Origin: Halovivax ruber XH-70 | GTDB taxonomy: Archaea > Halobacteriota > Halobacteria > Halobacteriales > Natrialbaceae | NCBI RefSeq assembly: GCF_000328525.1 | Contig: NC_019964.1 | Coordinates: 2,356,001-2,420,000, forward strand | Reading direction: 5' to 3' | DNA: 64,000 nucleotides | In this document: positions 52,919 through 60,502 of the stretch, piece after piece | How positions within the stretch are numbered: the first letter of the stretch is position 1 | Layout of the letters: each line of letters begins with the position of its first letter | Position numbers and translations under genes: made by a program | Notes under the pieces: generated by a model | Databases searched by the model: none | Seen by the model: the letters and a program-made list of their open reading frames with translations, nothing else | What the model was told of the DNA's origin: nothing

Positions 52919-53644
52919 ATGCGTCACCGAATCTTCAACGAGGACGGGGAGACGGACCTCGTCTTCTGCATGGGGTGGGGAAACCGATTCACGCACGAGA
53001 ACGTCAGCTGGCTGGTCGGGACGCTCGGCAACGCGGGCTACCGGGTCCACGCGTTCGAGCTCCCGACGGACATCACGGACGTCATGGCAGACTGGGTCGA
53101 GCCGGTCGCCGAGTACGTCCGCGACATGGACGGCTACCAGCTCCTCGCACACAGCGCCGGTGGGCTGGTCGGCCAGGCCATCGACGGGGCCGACAACCAC
53201 GTCTATCTGGCCCCGTTCTGGGGATACGGCTCGCTGTGGCCCGACCGACTCCTCGATACGGTCGCGGCGGTGCCGATCGAAACGCCCGTCCTTCCCGTCA
53301 CCCGCTTCGATCGCGAGCTCCTCGGACCGAGAGCGACCGACCATCAGCTCGCGACGCAACCGCGGTGGATCTCGCCGGCGTTCGTCGACACGACGTTGCA
53401 CGCCCAGCGCGAGCTGCTCGAGATCGATCACGACGCCGTCGTCTTCTGCTCGCTTCGAGACCGCATCGTCGACCTCGCGGCGATCGGCGAGCGAGTGCCA
53501 CCCGAACGCGTCGTGCTCTACGACGGTGGCCACGAACTGTTCTCGTCGGACGCACGCGACCAGTACGTCGATCCACTCCTCTCGGCGCTCGACGGTGGGG
53601 CCGACGCCGTCAAATCGAGTTCGATCGTGGAGCAGTCAGCGTAA
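52919..53644 (+). CDS. Alpha/beta hydrolase-like protein
   Basis: A 241-residue protein. 'DLVFCMGWGNRFTHENVSWL' is the oxyanion-like N-terminus, the nucleophile elbow is 'QLLAHSAGGLVGQAI' (AHSAGG rather than the classic G-x-S-x-G), and a C-terminal His lies in 'VVLYDGGHELFSSD'. An Asp in 'VFCSLRDRIVDLAA' could complete the triad. A CTTTTAGA element lies 25-30 bases upstream of the ATG. Substrate unknown. Confidence 0.75.
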   Translation: MRHRIFNEDGETDLVFCMGWGNRFTHENVSWLVGTLGNAGYRVHAFELPTDITDVMADWVEPVAEYVRDMDGYQLLAHSAGGLVGQAIDGADNHVYLAPFWGYGSLWPDRLLDTVAAVPIETPVLPVTRFDRELLGPRATDHQLATQPRWISPAFVDTTLHAQRELLEIDHDAVVFCSLRDRIVDLAAIGERVPPERVVLYDGGHELFSSDARDQYVDPLLSALDGGADAVKSSSIVEQSA

Positions 53645-53732
53645 GTCCTGAGCCGTGACGGGTACCCGCCCCACCAGCTCGCCAATCGGGACAGCGAAAC
53701 GGACTTCCCCGCCCGCAGTCAACGCGTCGGTA

Positions 53733-54698
53733 ATGGATTGCGATCGATGTGGCGCGGACGCGGTCATGCACGCCGCGTACTCGGGGGCACACCTCTGTGG
53801 CGATCACCTCAGCGCGTCGATCGAGAAACGCGTCAGACGACGCGTGCGCCGGGACGAACTGATTCCACGCGAAGCCAGCCCTGAAAACCCGCAAACGTGG
53901 GTCATCGGCCTCTCCGGCGGGAAGGACAGCGTCGTCCTCACACAAATCCTCCACGACACGTTCGCCGACGACCCGCGGATCGAGCTGGTCGGTCTGACGA
54001 TTCACGAAGGGATCGAAGGCTACCGCGACAAGAGCGTCGACGCCTGTGTCGAACTGACAGCCGACCTCGACATCCGACACGAGCTGGTGAGCTACGAGGA
54101 CGAGTTCGGCGTCCGGATGGACGACGTCGTCGAGGACGATCCCGAAAACATGGCCGCCTGCGCCTACTGCGGTGTCTTCCGGCGTGACCTCCTCTCGCGG
54201 TACGCCGAGGAACTCGGCGCCGACCTCCTGTTTACGGGACACAACCTGGACGACGAGGCCCAGACCGCCCTCATGAACTTCCTCGAGGGCGACGTCGGCC
54301 AGATCGCGAAGCACTTCGACGCGAGTCTCGGGCCACTTCCAGATCGCGAAGACCAGGACGACTTCGTCGCCCGGGCGAAACCCCTGCGCGACGTCCCCGA
54401 GAAGGAAGTCGCCCTCTACGCCCACCTGAACGATCTGCCCGCCCACATCACGGAGTGTCCCCACGCGAGCGAAGCCTACCGCGGCGAGATCCAGGGACTC
54501 CTGTACGATCTGGAAGAACGCCATCCCGGGACCCGCCACTCGATCATGGCCGGGTACGAGGAACTGGCCGACGTGGCCGCGACGGAGTACGGCGAAGACG
54601 GCGATGTCGAACTCACCGACTGTCCGCAGTGTGGCTCGACGACCTCCGTCACCGGCGACCGCTGTCGCAAGTGTACGCTGCTGGACGCGCTCGCGTAA
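53733..54698 (+). CDS. ncsA: tRNA 2-thiolation enzyme NcsA/TtuA family
   Basis: A 321-residue PP-loop sulfurtransferase. An N-terminal zinc finger ('DCDRCGADAVMHAAYSGAHL' to 'CGDHL') precedes the ATP pyrophosphatase motif 'WVIGLSGGKDSVVLTQIL'. The catalytic/iron-sulfur Cys are in 'ACAYCGVFRRDLL', followed by 'LLFTGHNLDDEAQTALMNFL'. A C-terminal zinc knuckle is 'DCPQCGSTTSVTGDRCRKCT'. It thiolates tRNA uridines with SAMP-type sulfur donors. In Haloferax volcanii ncsA also lies next to ftsZ2, and the same neighbourhood appears here with one gene between. ATG at 53733 begins at the zinc finger. Confidence 0.93.
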   Translation: MDCDRCGADAVMHAAYSGAHLCGDHLSASIEKRVRRRVRRDELIPREASPENPQTWVIGLSGGKDSVVLTQILHDTFADDPRIELVGLTIHEGIEGYRDKSVDACVELTADLDIRHELVSYEDEFGVRMDDVVEDDPENMAACAYCGVFRRDLLSRYAEELGADLLFTGHNLDDEAQTALMNFLEGDVGQIAKHFDASLGPLPDREDQDDFVARAKPLRDVPEKEVALYAHLNDLPAHITECPHASEAYRGEIQGLLYDLEERHPGTRHSIMAGYEELADVAATEYGEDGDVELTDCPQCGSTTSVTGDRCRKCTLLDALA

Positions 54699-54794
54699 TC
54701 ACTGTCCGACGGTGTCAGACATCGTCGAGAGGCGAGGACGACTGACGGCCCAATAACGGCGTGGCTGACCGACGGCGTCTCGGCGAGTTTCGGC

Positions 54795-55328
54795 TCAGAG
54801 CCCGATGAAGAGCCGACTGATTCCGAGTACCCCGTAGGCTGCCCCTAGCAGCAGTAGCATGTACACCAGATTCCCCGCGCCGTCGGCGATCACGTAGCCG
54901 CGTTCGGGCTGCGCACCGACACCCGCGATGATCGGCACGACCGTTCGCACGCCAGGGATCGCGGTGCAGACGGCGATCCCGTACGCACCGAATCGGTCGA
55001 TCTGGCGCTCGACGAGGGACACCCATCGTTTGCCAGCCCATCTACGGAGGACGCCCGGAAGCCGTTCGAGTCGTTCCGGTGACCAGTACCTGGCCCCAGG
55101 CGGCGGTCTCGTCGGCGTAAACGTCCGGTAGAGTAACCATTGCCCGATCGTTGCCCCCAGTGCAGCTGCACACGTCACGACCGCCAGGGCGACGGTCGAG
55201 GGATCCACAAACGTTACGTAGGCCACGTAGAACACAGCAGGCTGGAGCAACTTGCCTAGCACGAGCCCCTCGATCACGAAGAACAGACAGAAACCGAACG
55301 CGATCAGCACGGAGAGCAACGGATCCAT
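54795..55328 (-). CDS. DedA/SNARE-associated family membrane protein
   Basis: A 177-residue protein with about four hydrophobic segments. 'ALGATIGQWLLYRTFTP' and the sequence 'IDRFGAYGIAVCTAIPGVRT' with 'VVPIIAGVGAQPERGYVIAD' give the DedA-like F/R-x3-P-x-x-R-x-x-x-x-I/V-P-x-x-A-G pattern. These proteins act in membrane homeostasis or lipid movement. It lies between ncsA and ftsZ2; the ATG at 55328 is followed directly by the first membrane segment. Confidence 0.75.
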   Translation of the reverse strand: MDPLLSVLIAFGFCLFFVIEGLVLGKLLQPAVFYVAYVTFVDPSTVALAVVTCAAALGATIGQWLLYRTFTPTRPPPGARYWSPERLERLPGVLRRWAGKRWVSLVERQIDRFGAYGIAVCTAIPGVRTVVPIIAGVGAQPERGYVIADGAGNLVYMLLLLGAAYGVLGISRLFIGL

Positions 55329-55467
55329 TGTGTGTCGACGGGCGTCTGGCAAACGATGGTGAAGCCAGGTACTAAAAGGACTGGTTCGACAACACCGTCG
55401 CCGCTATGTTCTTTCGCAAGTGAGAAAATCCGTCGTCAAACTGATCGTCGAATTCGATCCGGAGACG

Positions 55468-56658
55468 TTACCGGATGACGTCGACGCCGTTGTTCCGTTC
55501 GACCTGTTCGCGGCCACCGTCGCTGTGGGCGCCGTAGTTGGCCTCGCTTTTGGCTTCGACGTTGTTGCTCGCGTCGAAGTCTGCGTCGTTGACGCCTTCG
55601 ATGCTCCGACGGGACTTGTCGGCCTGCTTCTGGGTCGTCGGACCGAGGACCTGTGCGGACTGGACGCCGGTCATGATCGCCATGACGCGGACCTTGCCCT
55701 TGTAGTTCTCCTGAATCCGGGCACCCCAGATGACGTTTGCGCTGGCCTCGAGGCGCTCGGTGATGTTGTCCGCGATGCCCTCGGCCTCTTTCAGCGTGAG
55801 GTCGGGACCGCCGGTGATGTGGACGAGTCCACCGGAGGCGCCGCGGTAGTCGACGTCTAACAGCGGGTGGTTCATCGCGTCCTTGACCACCTCTTCGGTC
55901 TTGTTCTTGTCCTGTGTCTCGCCGACGAGCATCACCGCGACGCCACCCTGATTCATGATCGTGGACATGTCCGCGTAGTCCAGGTTGATCAGGCTCGGCT
56001 GGGTGATCGTCTCGGAGATCCCCTTGACCGTCTCGGCGATGATCTGGTCCATCACCGAGAACGCCTTGCCGATCGGCAGGTTCGGGACGTAGTCGAGCAG
56101 TCGGTTGTTGTCGAGGACGATGATCGAGTCGGCCTGTTCGCGCAGCTTCTCCAGGCCCTCCTCGGCCTTGACCGTGCGGGCACGTTCGACGTTGAACGGC
56201 GTCGAGACCATCCCGACGACGATTGCGCCCTGCTCTTTGGCGATCTTCGCGGCGACGGGCGCCGCACCGGTGCCCGTCCCACCGCCCATCCCGGCGGTGA
56301 CGAAGACGAGGTCGGCGTCACCGAGGACGTCCTTGATGGTACTCTGGGCCATCTCGGTCGCTCGTTCACCCATCGAGGGGTCGCCACCGGCACCGAGGCC
56401 GTTCGTCAGCGACTTGCCGACGAGGATCTTCGTGTCGGCCTCGATCATCTTCAGGTGCTGTTTGTCCGTGTTGATCGCGATCGTGTCGGCCCCTTCGACG
56501 CCGATGTTGTACAGCCGGTTGATGGTGTTGTTACCGGCACCGCCGGCCCCGATGATGACGATCCGCGGGTCACCGAACTCGTCGTCGTCCATCGAGACGT
56601 CCATGTCCCGGGCTTCCGCTTCGGCGTTTTCGAGGGCGTCCTGAACGATGTCCTGCAT
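55468..56658 (-). CDS. ftsZ2: Cell division protein FtsZ2
   Basis: A 396-residue tubulin-like GTPase that assembles in the archaeal division ring. It begins [20 protein letters not shown], with the GTP-binding signature GGGTGTG (125-131), '[20 protein letters not shown]' (36-55) and the T7 loop NLDYAD (225-230) that activates GTP hydrolysis. The C-terminal ~60 residues are polar. N-terminal sequence and the cdrS-cdrL neighbourhood identify it as FtsZ2 rather than FtsZ1. It starts two bases after the cdrS stop, so the two are cotranscribed. In Haloferax FtsZ2 is required for constriction. Confidence 0.96.
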   Translation of the reverse strand: MQDIVQDALENAEAEARDMDVSMDDDEFGDPRIVIIGAGGAGNNTINRLYNIGVEGADTIAINTDKQHLKMIEADTKILVGKSLTNGLGAGGDPSMGERATEMAQSTIKDVLGDADLVFVTAGMGGGTGTGAAPVAAKIAKEQGAIVVGMVSTPFNVERARTVKAEEGLEKLREQADSIIVLDNNRLLDYVPNLPIGKAFSVMDQIIAETVKGISETITQPSLINLDYADMSTIMNQGGVAVMLVGETQDKNKTEEVVKDAMNHPLLDVDYRGASGGLVHITGGPDLTLKEAEGIADNITERLEASANVIWGARIQENYKGKVRVMAIMTGVQSAQVLGPTTQKQADKSRRSIEGVNDADFDASNNVEAKSEANYGAHSDGGREQVERNNGVDVIR

Positions 56659-56660
56659 CG

Positions 56661-56840
56661 TTACACCTTCGCCCAGGTTCGTTTTCCGGCGCGCTCGGGG
56701 CGGCCGTCGTTCTGTTCGTTGATCATTTCGCGGACGGCCGACCGGATCGCCTCGCTCCGGTTCGGAAACTCGCCCGTTTCGACCAGCTGTTCGACCTCGT
56801 CGATTTGCTGCTTCGGAATTCGCAGTGTCACACGCTCCAT
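56661..56840 (-). CDS. cdrS: Ribbon-helix-helix regulator CdrS
   Basis: A 59-residue protein too short for many gene finders. It reads [20 protein letters not shown], then '[20 protein letters not shown]', a typical RHH fold (beta strand, two helices), and a basic C-terminus ending RTWAKV. In Halobacterium salinarum and Haloferax volcanii the equivalent protein, CdrS, is cotranscribed with ftsZ2 and controls division genes (Darnell et al. work on CdrS/CdrL). The gene is immediately upstream of ftsZ2 with a two-base gap. Confidence 0.93.
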   Translation of the reverse strand: MERVTLRIPKQQIDEVEQLVETGEFPNRSEAIRSAVREMINEQNDGRPERAGKRTWAKV

Positions 56841-56865
56841 TGTTGTATTCCCCGTTTGGTTTCGA

Positions 56866-56873
56866 GTAAGACG
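56866..56873. promoter_or_regulatory. Repeated element GTAAGACG, copy 1
   Basis: Plus strand GTAAGACG, 26 bases before the cdrS start. It pairs in inverted orientation with the copy at 56899. Confidence 0.55.
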
Positions 56874-56898
56874 TGGTGCGCCCCTGTCAGACGCGCTT

Positions 56899-56906
56899 CG
56901 TCTTAC
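56899..56906. promoter_or_regulatory. Repeated element CGTCTTAC, copy 2
   Basis: Reverse complement of copy 1, 25 bases downstream of it, in the predicted cdrS leader. Confidence 0.55.
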
Positions 56907-56952
56907 ACCGCGCGTGGGTTCAGTCGGGCGGTTTCGCCCGTCCCAGCGCTGT

Positions 56953-56970
56953 GTAAGACGACCGTCTTAC
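56953..56970. promoter_or_regulatory. Palindromic operator GTAAGACG-AC-CGTCTTAC (copies 3 and 4)
   Basis: Perfect 8-base inverted arms with a 2-base centre. It lies just downstream of the predicted cdrS transcription start (TATA box at 56996-57003, minus strand), an ideal place to block transcription. The RHH proteins CdrS and CdrL encoded alongside bind DNA as dimers, so one of them is the likely ligand. Confidence 0.65.
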
Positions 56971-56995
56971 GTAGCTGCTACAAACAGTCCCCCAG

Positions 56996-57003
56996 TATAT
57001 AAA
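56996..57003 (-). promoter_or_regulatory. TATA box of cdrS-ftsZ2
   Basis: TTTATATA on the minus strand, the strongest AT-rich element upstream of cdrS. Initiation would fall near 56972, giving a leader of about 130 bases. Confidence 0.6.
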
Positions 57004-57026
57004 TGTAATGGCGCCGTGTATTTCGT

Positions 57027-57034
57027 CGTCTTAC
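57027..57034. promoter_or_regulatory. Repeated element CGTCTTAC, copy 5
   Basis: A fifth copy, upstream of the cdrS TATA box. It sits within CGTCGTCTTACGAC, which is itself nearly palindromic. Confidence 0.5.
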
Positions 57035-57176
57035 GACAGTCATTCGAGTGTGACAATCGGCGATCGAGGCGCGCTATGCTGGCAGGCGAGGGACACCCAC
57101 GATCGGCTGATCGAGCACTATCGAGTTCGACAAGCAGTCCCGATACGATCGACAATGCGGAAGGAGAGACGGCAGG

Positions 57177-57761
57177 TCAGACCGAGTCGAGAACGTCCGC
57201 AGCCGGCGTTCGACGACCGCACGAGGGACAGAACGCCCAGTCGGATCGAACCTCCGAGCCACACTCACAGAACACCCGGCCAGTCAGTTGCTCGCCACAG
57301 TTGGGACAGTACACGTGCGCTGCTTCGACTGCCATTCCACACTGCGAACAGTCTCGTTCCTGGTGCGTCCCGGCGTCGTCGGGATCGTCGAAGCTCCCGA
57401 TGGTGTCCGACGACGTCTCCGACTCGGTGTACAGCCGCTCGGTCGACGCAGCCGTCGATTCCACCTCGCGCTCGGAATCGACCAGAATCCGAAGTGTGAC
57501 GTCGGTCGAATCGGATCGCCCGAGGCGGTCGGCGACGGCGTCGTCGATACGCGATTCCAGCATCGCATCCAGAGACGACGGGTCGTTGCCACCGGTCTCG
57601 GCGACATCCGCGTTCGGGGACGACCCCGACCGCGGCCCCGGTGGCGGTGACCGGCCCAGGTAGGATCGCAACGCCTCGCGCATGACCTCGCTCTTCGAGG
57701 TGTCGAACGACTCGAGCTCGTCGACGAGGTCGTCGTCCGCGCGAAACGTTATTTTCCCCAT
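57177..57761 (-). CDS. cdrL: Ribbon-helix-helix/zinc-ribbon regulator CdrL
   Basis: A 194-residue DNA-binding protein. Residues 1-37 are an RHH domain (MGKITFRADDDLVDELESFD, 'TSKSEVMREALRSYLG'). An acidic linker covers 38-136. The C-terminus has a double zinc ribbon with Cys138/141, 152/155, 165/167 and 178/181 ('CSQCG', 'CPNCG', 'CECG', 'CPSCG'). The architecture and position match CdrL, which in Halobacterium salinarum regulates the adjacent cdrS-ftsZ2 operon. The ATG at 57761 lies 27-36 bases after a strong TATA box, consistent with a leaderless message; the longer frame was rejected. Confidence 0.92.
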   Translation of the reverse strand: MGKITFRADDDLVDELESFDTSKSEVMREALRSYLGRSPPPGPRSGSSPNADVAETGGNDPSSLDAMLESRIDDAVADRLGRSDSTDVTLRILVDSEREVESTAASTERLYTESETSSDTIGSFDDPDDAGTHQERDCSQCGMAVEAAHVYCPNCGEQLTGRVFCECGSEVRSDWAFCPSCGRRTPAADVLDSV

Positions 57762-57787
57762 CGCTATGACAGCCATCCACATTCTCG

Positions 57788-57797
57788 TATATATAAC
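57788..57797 (-). promoter_or_regulatory. TATA box of cdrL
   Basis: An ATATATA tract, read on the minus strand as TTATATATAC, about 27-36 bases before the cdrL ATG. Confidence 0.6.
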
Positions 57798-57867
57798 ATT
57801 CCCCACCTCCGACGCACGCAGACGAATAATAACCCTTATTTGGGGCTCGTCTGCTATCTTCACCTGC

Positions 57868-57941
57868 CCGCCCTTAGCTCAGACTGGTAGAGCAGTCGAC
57901 TGTAGATCGACTTGTCCCCCGTTCAAATCGGGGAGGGCGGA
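57868..57941 (+). tRNA. tRNA-Tyr (GTA)
   Basis: A 74-base cloverleaf. The acceptor stem is CCGCCCT/AGGGCGG with discriminator A at 57941. The D-stem is GCTC/GAGC, the anticodon stem GTCGA/TCGAC with loop CTGTAGA (anticodon GTA at 57902-57904), and the T-stem CCCCG/CGGGG with loop TTCAAAT. No intron is seen and CCA is not encoded. Its 3' end borders a segment with mobile-element remains, as often happens at haloarchaeal tRNA genes. Confidence 0.97.
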
Positions 57942-58117
57942 TGCAGTTTCTCGCCGAAGTGTAGCAGACACCAATTCTCCAGTATACGCCACCCTCATAA
58001 CCTATACTTCCATCCCCGCGTTCGAGAAATCGGGCCAAAATCCGGATTGGAACGGGGGACCAATTGGGGGTCGCCACCGTCCGGCGAATCGCGTAGTCGA
58101 AACGTGAGGTGGTCGGC

Positions 58118-58330
58118 GTGAGCACGGACTTTTCCGATATCGACCTCAGTGATTTCCGAAAACTGGTCTTCACTGCGCCCACGCCCACGACCGACCGGGA
58201 GTTTCGCTGTCCGGTGTGTGGCGCCCGATGTACACGGCTTCTCGACGGGAAATCAGAGGCGGGCCATCGGCGCAGCTGCTCGCGACGGCTGCGACGGACG
58301 GGTTCGTATCGCACAAACACCCGGTCGTGA
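58118..58330 (+). CDS. Small zinc-finger-like ORF in the island remnant
   Basis: A 70-residue possible protein starting with GTG (VSTDFSDIDLSDFRKLVFTA). It has 'FRCPVCGARCTRLLDG' and a later 'GHRRSCSRR', so a C-x-x-C...H/C zinc site is possible. It lies 20 bases before the pseudogene on the same strand and has the look of a plasmid or virus accessory gene. No family named. Confidence 0.45.
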   Translation: MSTDFSDIDLSDFRKLVFTAPTPTTDREFRCPVCGARCTRLLDGKSEAGHRRSCSRRLRRTGSYRTNTRS

Positions 58331-58349
58331 CTGACGGGAGTGAGCGACG

Positions 58350-59113
58350 GTGACCGACGCGTTCGTTCCCGCGTCAGCGCTGTACGATGTCGAGACGCGC
58401 TCGACGTTCGTCCACCCGGCGAAACAGGCGAGCGAGATCGAGAGTCCAAAAACAAGCGGTGATGCGATCGAGGCCGACGTGATCCAGGCGGTCGACGCGT
58501 TGGGCTACGTGGGCGACGCGACGGTCACCTGGCACGACGCGGAGACGACCGGCCTCCTCAAACCGTCGACGGCGCTGCCGTTCTACGGGATCGTGGTCGT
58601 CATGCCGGAGACGCCGATCGAGATCGAGGCCTGCCAGGTCCGGACGAGCAACGGATCGCGATCGACGCGCGGCCGGTTCTACGTCAAGCGTCGCACACGA
58701 GTAGCTGCTCAGCGCAGCCGGGATCAAATACGAGGTCGTCGACAATCGCGACGGACGGGCCGACAAAGCGCGACCCACCGAGTACGGAACGATTCTGGGC
58801 CGCGTACTCGCCTGCATGGGAACGCCCGTCGGTCGTAAGGGAGAACAGCGGTTAGCACTCCCGGTGTATCTCGACGACACACCGGGGAGCGTACGGGAGA
58901 CGCTCGTCGCGTGCTATCTGGAGTATCGGGCGAGTGAGCACAACGACCTGCTGAAATTCCGCGAGGAACACGGTGATGCATATCTTCGCGAGCTGGCCGC
59001 GCTGATAGAGTCGGTGACCGGCGCTTCCGTTACGGTTTCCGAAAAGAACGTACAAGAACGTGATTCTCTCGCGCGACGCGACAGATGCGATCGGGCACTG
59101 ACCTTCTATCGCG
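58350..59113 (+). pseudogene. Frameshifted remnant of a plasmid/provirus-type gene
   Basis: The first part starts with GTG at 58350 (VTDAFVPASALYDVETRSTF) and has 'GDAIEADVIQAVDALGYVGD', ending coherent near 'STRGRFYVKRR' at about 58690. Coherent sequence resumes in the +1 frame: 'HE' then a TAG at 58702-58704, then 'LLSAAGIKYEVVDNRDGRAD' and 'LALPVYLDDTPGSVRETLVA', to 'ESVTGASVTVSEKN' near 59045. So at least one frameshift and one stop break it. The right boundary is approximate, since the second frame stays open antisense to hicA. No function can be assigned; the family looks mobile-element-associated. Confidence 0.6.
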
Positions 59114-59359
59114 TCACCGATGTTCGTCGATCCACCGGCACCACTCGTAAAAGTCGTCGGCACCGCATTGCTCGGCGATCGATCGGAGCGTTCCGATTGC
59201 GATCTCGTCGTGCTGGGGCACGTCGACGAGGCGTACTTCGTCCGTTTCAGGATGTTCGTACCGGAGACGGACGTGACTCCCGCGGCGTGAGACGGGCTGA
59301 TATTCGAACGATCGCAGGACTGTAACGACCTCTCGACCGGAAAACGTTGTTCTGACCAT
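59114..59359 (-). CDS. hicA: HicA family toxin
   Basis: An 81-residue protein with the HicA dsRBD-like fold: 'VVTVLRSFEYQPVSRRGSHV' with the catalytic His29 in R-G-S-H, then 'RLRYEHPETDEVRLVDVPQH' and 'IGTLRSIAEQCGADDFYEW'. HicA toxins cleave mRNA. It starts three bases after the antitoxin gene stop and is cotranscribed with it. The GSH site is intact, so the toxin is probably functional. Confidence 0.85.
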   Translation of the reverse strand: MVRTTFSGREVVTVLRSFEYQPVSRRGSHVRLRYEHPETDEVRLVDVPQHDEIAIGTLRSIAEQCGADDFYEWCRWIDEHR

Positions 59360-59362
59360 CCC

Positions 59363-59638
59363 TCACTGCATGAACGCGGGGTAGTCTTCGCGACTGACCT
59401 CCTCGAGGTCGTCGGGATCGATATTGAGTTCGTCGCGGAGGAACTCGTCGGGGTCGTCGATTGGCTCACCCTCTCCCTCGTGAAGTTTGATCACTTCGGC
59501 GAGCTGCGCGAGTGCGTCGGCGCGTGTGTCACCACCGCGGGCCAGGCCGGTTTCGAGATCCTTGGCGGTGACCGTGCCGTCGGACTCGTAGTAGAATTCG
59601 ACGCCTTCGGCGCCGTTCGGCCGGGTTGTGCTCGACAT
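59363..59638 (-). CDS. hicB: HicB family antitoxin
   Basis: A 91-residue acidic protein. 'VEFYYESDGTVTAKDLETGL' and 'ARGGDTRADALAQLAEVIKL' match the HicB partial-RNase-H-like fold ('G-x-[ST]-x-x-E-A' region). An acidic C-terminus ('DDPDEFLRDELNIDPDDLEE') follows; no DNA-binding RHH or HTH extension is visible, so autoregulation may work through the core. It precedes hicA. The ATG at 59638 was chosen over an upstream Arg-rich frame. Confidence 0.82.
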   Translation of the reverse strand: MSSTTRPNGAEGVEFYYESDGTVTAKDLETGLARGGDTRADALAQLAEVIKLHEGEGEPIDDPDEFLRDELNIDPDDLEEVSREDYPAFMQ

Positions 59639-59778
59639 GGTCGGTGATACGGGCAGGTGGCGGTTAAGCGTTCTTGTCACCCGTCGCCAGTTTCGCGATC
59701 GTCGGCAACGTCGTTCGTCCACGGCGACCAGAGGCGCATACAACCGGATTCGAAAGACGCCGACCTAAGCAAGCAGCC

Positions 59779-60021
59779 TTACTCGCCACCCCGCTCTGCA
59801 CGCGCTTTCAACCGTTCCGAAAACTCGGACAGATTCATCGCGGCGGCACAATCCGGACAGCAGTACCGGACGGAGTGTCTGTACTCCGCCGCAAGCGGCT
59901 CTGGTGGTTCGATGTCCACCCGAAAGAGCCGCGACGGTGCCACGCCCCGATCACATCGGTAGCACCCCCGGGAGCGAGGCGCATCGCCGGTCCCGTCGCG
60001 CTCTCGCTCGACGGATTTCAT
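59779..60021 (-). CDS. Small Cys-rich DUF7576-like protein
   Basis: An 80-residue protein with 'RGCYRCDRGVAPSRLFRVDI' and 'HSVRYCCPDCAAAMNLSEF', giving C-x-x-C and C-C-x-x-C pairs that suit a single zinc site. A charged C-terminal helix follows. The layout is that of the small haloarchaeal zinc-finger proteins grouped as DUF7576, although the identity is tentative. It lies between hicB and the HTTM gene, on the minus strand. Confidence 0.6.
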   Translation of the reverse strand: MKSVERERDGTGDAPRSRGCYRCDRGVAPSRLFRVDIEPPEPLAAEYRHSVRYCCPDCAAAMNLSEFSERLKARAERGGE

Positions 60022-60133
60022 CCGAGCACCTCGCGATTCGAGCGTTCGAACCGACTGAAGGTACTCGGCCCCCCATCCCCGAAAACGAAGACTTGCGACG
60101 GGTAGCGATACGACTCTCTAGGCAACGAGCGTG

Positions 60134-60151
60134 CGAGACCTTTTTGTCTCG
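60134..60151. repeat. Inverted repeat CGAGAC / GTCTCG
   Basis: Perfect 6-base arms around a CTTTTT loop; it could be a small hairpin or a protein-binding site. Confidence 0.45.
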
Positions 60152-60179
60152 ATGGTGTCTTTCGGAACATGGCGACTGA

Positions 60180-60197
60180 AAACCCTCCAGAGGGTTT
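60180..60197. repeat. Inverted repeat AAACCCTC / GAGGGTTT
   Basis: Perfect 8-base arms with a 2-base centre; too tight for an RNA hairpin, so a dimeric regulator site is more plausible. Confidence 0.45.
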
Positions 60198-60502
60198 CGG
60201 AAGCCACGTCTCGGGTGTTGGCGCACCCGGGGCATTTCTGCCCCCAGCGGAGCGCGTCGCTTCCGTCTGGATGATTGACGTAATGGATAATATAGTTACT
60301 GGTCAGGCCGTGGAATCAACAGTTCGTCGCGGCAGAAGGCGGCGTGCCGACCGGTCATCGGCCGATGCCGCCAATCCGACCGACGGCGCGAACGTATCCA
60401 GAGGTGTGACCACAATCCCCAAGGTAAAATGCAGACTTTAGCGTACAGAAAGCTTTTGATAGTCTGGTAGGAAGGCAGACAGAACGACGTGTCTCCGAAC
60501 CA

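Larger units (their letters stand above)
56841..57176. other. cdrS-ftsZ2 control region
   Basis: This 336-base gap has no gene. The cdrS promoter and five copies of an 8-base element lie between 56866 and 57034. The rest to 57176 is the 3' region of cdrL. Confidence 0.7.
60022..60502. other. 481-base region with inverted repeats before the HTTM gene
   Basis: No convincing gene is present; an open frame at 60169-60441 has weak codon bias. Two inverted repeats stand out: CGAGAC-CTTTTT-GTCTCG (60134-60151) and AAACCCTC-CA-GAGGGTTT (60180-60197). The right part is AT-richer (ATGGATAATATAGTTACTGG near 60285). Confidence 0.5.

Noticed and set aside
55867-57663. 598-codon plus-strand frame across ftsZ2, cdrS and cdrL
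   Set aside because: Antisense to well-identified genes; it has no motif and crosses the cdrS promoter.
58010-58035. Possible tRNA-like T-arm (CCCCGCGTTCGAGAAATCGGG) as an attachment-site copy
   Set aside because: It matches the tRNA-Tyr 3' end only loosely and in the wrong spacing, so it cannot be called a duplicated att site.
60169-60441. 90-codon plus-strand frame with ATG after a TTTTT run
   Set aside because: Weak third-position bias and an arginine-rich C-terminus; the DNA there is better explained by inverted repeats.
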